Assembly: GCF_900637295.1 (NCBI RefSeq)
Contig: NZ_LR134363.1
Coordinates: 1,860,001 to 1,924,000, forward strand
DNA length: 64,000 nt
From: Actinomyces slackii
Lineage (GTDB): Bacteria; Actinomycetota; Actinomycetes; Actinomycetales; Actinomycetaceae
Reading direction: 5' to 3'
Positions 62,100 through 64,000 of this stretch are shown here, piece after piece. The notes beneath the pieces are model-generated. The model saw only the letters and a list, made by a program, of their open reading frames with translations. It did not search any database and had not been told where the DNA came from. Positions within the stretch are counted from its first letter, which is position 1. Each line of letters opens with the position of its first letter. Both the position numbers and the translations under genes were made by a program.

Positions 62100-64000
62100 A
62101 TGACGGACCACAGTCAGGCCGCCCAGGCCGCCGAGGCGGAAGCCACCCCCTACCGCTACACGGCGGCCCTGGCAGACTCCATCGAGACCGCCTGGCAGGA
62201 TCGGTGGGAGGCGGACGGCGTCTTCCACAGCGACAACCCCGTGGGGGACCTGGCCGGCCCCGGGGCTCAGCGGGAGAGGTTCTTCCTGCTGGACATGTTC
62301 CCCTACCCCTCGGGCAAGGGGCTGCACGTGGGCCATCCGCTGGGCTATATCGCCACCGATGTGGTGGCCCGCTTCACCCGCATGACCGGCAAGAACGTCC
62401 TGTACACGATGGGCTATGACGCCTTCGGCCTGCCGGCCGAGCAGTACGCCGTCCAGACCGGCCAGCACCCGCGCATCTCCACCGAGGCCAACATCGCCAA
62501 TATGCGCCGCCAGCTGCGCCGCCTGGGGCTCAGCCACGACCCGCGTCGCTCCCTGGCCACGATCGACCTGGACTATGTGCGCTGGACGCAGTGGATCTTC
62601 CTGCAGATCTTCAACTCATGGTTCGACCCCACGGCTCCGCGCCGCGATGGGCGGGGACGGGGCGCGGCCCGTCCCGTGTCCGAGCTGCGCGACAAGCTCG
62701 CCAGCGGGGAGGTGGCCGTGCCCGATGGCCGCCCGTGGTCGGGCCTGAGCGCGGCTGAGCAGGCCGAGGTCATCGACTCCTTCCGCCTGGCCTATGTCTC
62801 CAGCGCCCCGGTCAACTGGTGCCCGGGCCTGGGAACGGTCCTGGCCAATGAGGAGGTCACCGCCGAGGGCCGCTCCGAGCGCGGCAACTACCCGGTCTTC
62901 AAGCGCAATCTGCGCCAGTGGATGATGCGCATCACCGCCTACGGGGATCGACTGGCCGAGGACCTGGACACGGTGGACTGGCCCGAGAAGGTCAAGCTCA
63001 TGCAGCGCAACTGGATCGGCCGCTCCGAGGGCGCGGAGGTCTCCTTCGCCGTGCCCGGCGCCGCGGAGGCGGGCTCCGAGGTCGGCGAGCTCAGTGTCTA
63101 CACCACGCGCCCCGACACGCTGTTCGGCGCCACCTTCATGGTGGTGGCCCCCGAGCACCCGATGCTGGGTGGCCTGGCCTCCTCCGCCTCGGTGCGCACG
63201 GAGGCTCAGATCGCTGCTGACGCGGAGGCGCTGAGCGTCCCGGCGTCCTGGCCCGAGGGCACGCGGGATGCCTGGACCGGCGGTCATGCCACCCCCGCTG
63301 AGGCGGTGGCCGCCTACCGGGCGCGTGCGGCGGCGGCCACCGAGGCCGAGCGCACCGATGAGGGCCGGGTCAAGACCGGGGTGTTCACCGGGTTCTTCGG
63401 CATCAACCCCGTCAACGGCAGCCGGGTGCCGATCTTCGTGGCCGACTACGTGCTCATGGGCTATGGGACCGGGGCCATCATGGCCGTGCCCTCCGGCGAC
63501 CAGCGCGACTGGGACTTCGCCCGCGCCTACGAGCTCGACGTCGTCGCCACCATCCAGCCCCCTGAGGGCTTCAGCCTGGAGGAGGCCGCCTGGACGGGTG
63601 ACGGCCTGGTCATCAACTCCGCCAATGAGGACCTGGACCTCAACGGGATGGGCAAGGACGAGGCCAAGGCCGCCATGATCGCCTGGCTGGAGGCCAAGGG
63701 GGTCGGGCGCGGCGCGGTGACCTACCGCCTGCGCGACTGGCTCTTCTCCCGCCAGCGCTACTGGGGCGAGCCCTTCCCGATCGTGTGGGACGAGGACGGC
63801 GGCGTCCACGCCCTGCCCGAGTCCATGCTGCCCGTCGAGCTGCCGGAGGTCACCGACTACTCGCCGCGCTCCTTCGATCCCGAGGATGCCGAGTCCTCCC
63901 CGGAGCCGCCCCTGGGCAAGGCCACCGAGTGGGTGGAGGTCGAGCTGGACCTGGGGGAGGGGCCCCGGACCTACTACCGGGAGACCAACACGATGCCCCA
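62100..64000 (+). CDS. leuS: Leucyl-tRNA synthetase, N-terminal part (runs off the window)
   Basis: At least 633 residues are visible. The class I HIGH site is [10 protein letters not shown] in [16 protein letters not shown]. The editing domain (about 270-500) has [20 protein letters not shown] and the [20 protein letters not shown] stretch with the editing Asp. [12 protein letters not shown] returns to the catalytic core. KMSKS is beyond the end. Between NWCPG and the upstream part lies an insertion (about 180-225) normal for actinobacteria. I prefer ATG 62100 over 62073; neither has a strong ribosome site. Confidence 0.96.
   Translation, partial: MTDHSQAAQAAEAEATPYRYTAALADSIETAWQDRWEADGVFHSDNPVGDLAGPGAQRERFFLLDMFPYPSGKGLHVGHPLGYIATDVVARFTRMTGKNVLYTMGYDAFGLPAEQYAVQTGQHPRISTEANIANMRRQLRRLGLSHDPRRSLATIDLDYVRWTQWIFLQIFNSWFDPTAPRRDGRGRGAARPVSELRDKLASGEVAVPDGRPWSGLSAAEQAEVIDSFRLAYVSSAPVNWCPGLGTVLANEEVTAEGRSERGNYPVFKRNLRQWMMRITAYGDRLAEDLDTVDWPEKVKLMQRNWIGRSEGAEVSFAVPGAAEAGSEVGELSVYTTRPDTLFGATFMVVAPEHPMLGGLASSASVRTEAQIAADAEALSVPASWPEGTRDAWTGGHATPAEAVAAYRARAAAATEAERTDEGRVKTGVFTGFFGINPVNGSRVPIFVADYVLMGYGTGAIMAVPSGDQRDWDFARAYELDVVATIQPPEGFSLEEAAWTGDGLVINSANEDLDLNGMGKDEAKAAMIAWLEAKGVGRGAVTYRLRDWLFSRQRYWGEPFPIVWDEDGGVHALPESMLPVELPEVTDYSPRSFDPEDAESSPEPPLGKATEWVEVELDLGEGPRTYYRETNTMP

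Overview
The window reads as the chromosome of a high-GC actinobacterium, most likely an Actinomyces-type oral species. The supporting signs are strong GC bias, many GTG starts, actinobacterial gene order (coaD-DivIVA-like-yceD-rnc-mutM; rne-rplU-rpmA-obg-proB; nadD-rsfS), an LAxTG-anchored surface protein built of DUF5979-type repeats, a VKOR oxidase and a MetPS transporter. The species is an inference; no rRNA is present.

Layout. 1-3.3 kb: CoaA-pathway, ribosome, RNase and DNA-repair housekeeping genes. 3.3-4.4 kb: two AT-richer unknown genes. 4.6-13.8 kb: a NarL-type regulator convergent with a GAF histidine kinase that forms the last gene of a cydABDC-kinase operon (cytochrome bd oxidase plus its ABC maturation transporter). 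A perfect 76-bp palindrome separates cydB from cydD. 14.2-21.2 kb: RNase E, L21, L27, Obg and ProB. 21.2-23.0 kb: an opposite-strand cassette of an OLD/AAA-like ATPase and a TOPRIM/DUF4276-like partner, sitting between proB and proA; it is the best candidate for an uncharacterised defence system. 23.3-25 kb: proA and a small anchored protein.

25.0-36.2 kb is one compact, mostly overlapping minus-strand block: three glycosyltransferases, an ABC exporter, two aminoglycoside-phosphotransferase-fold proteins, UDP-glucose dehydrogenase and an OmpR-type two-component system. It looks like a surface-glycan or glycoconjugate pathway with its own regulator. 36.3-41.0 kb: DeoR regulator, NadD, a large tail-anchored low-complexity protein, RsfS and a histidine phosphatase. 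41.1-43.5 kb: two tRNA-Ala(GGC) genes followed by an accessory islet (GNAT, a short phosphatase-family fragment, a membrane protein, a toxin-antitoxin-like pair and a recombinase HTH remnant).

43.5-49.5 kb: ABM-domain protein, Lrp regulator, a probable iron-regulated DUF2470-like gene and a DUF1540 gene with DtxR/IdeR-like boxes, DeoD, and the MetPS methionine/alanine importer. 50-53.6 kb: a 1198-residue cell-wall-anchored adhesin with six cysteine-containing repeats, followed by a second palindrome. 53.8-64 kb: LRV/PQQ-like membrane protein, HAD phosphatase, membrane metallophosphoesterase, VKOR, DtxR/MntR regulator, HIT protein, NhaA and the 5' part of leuS. VKOR plausibly supplies disulfides to exported proteins such as the adhesin.
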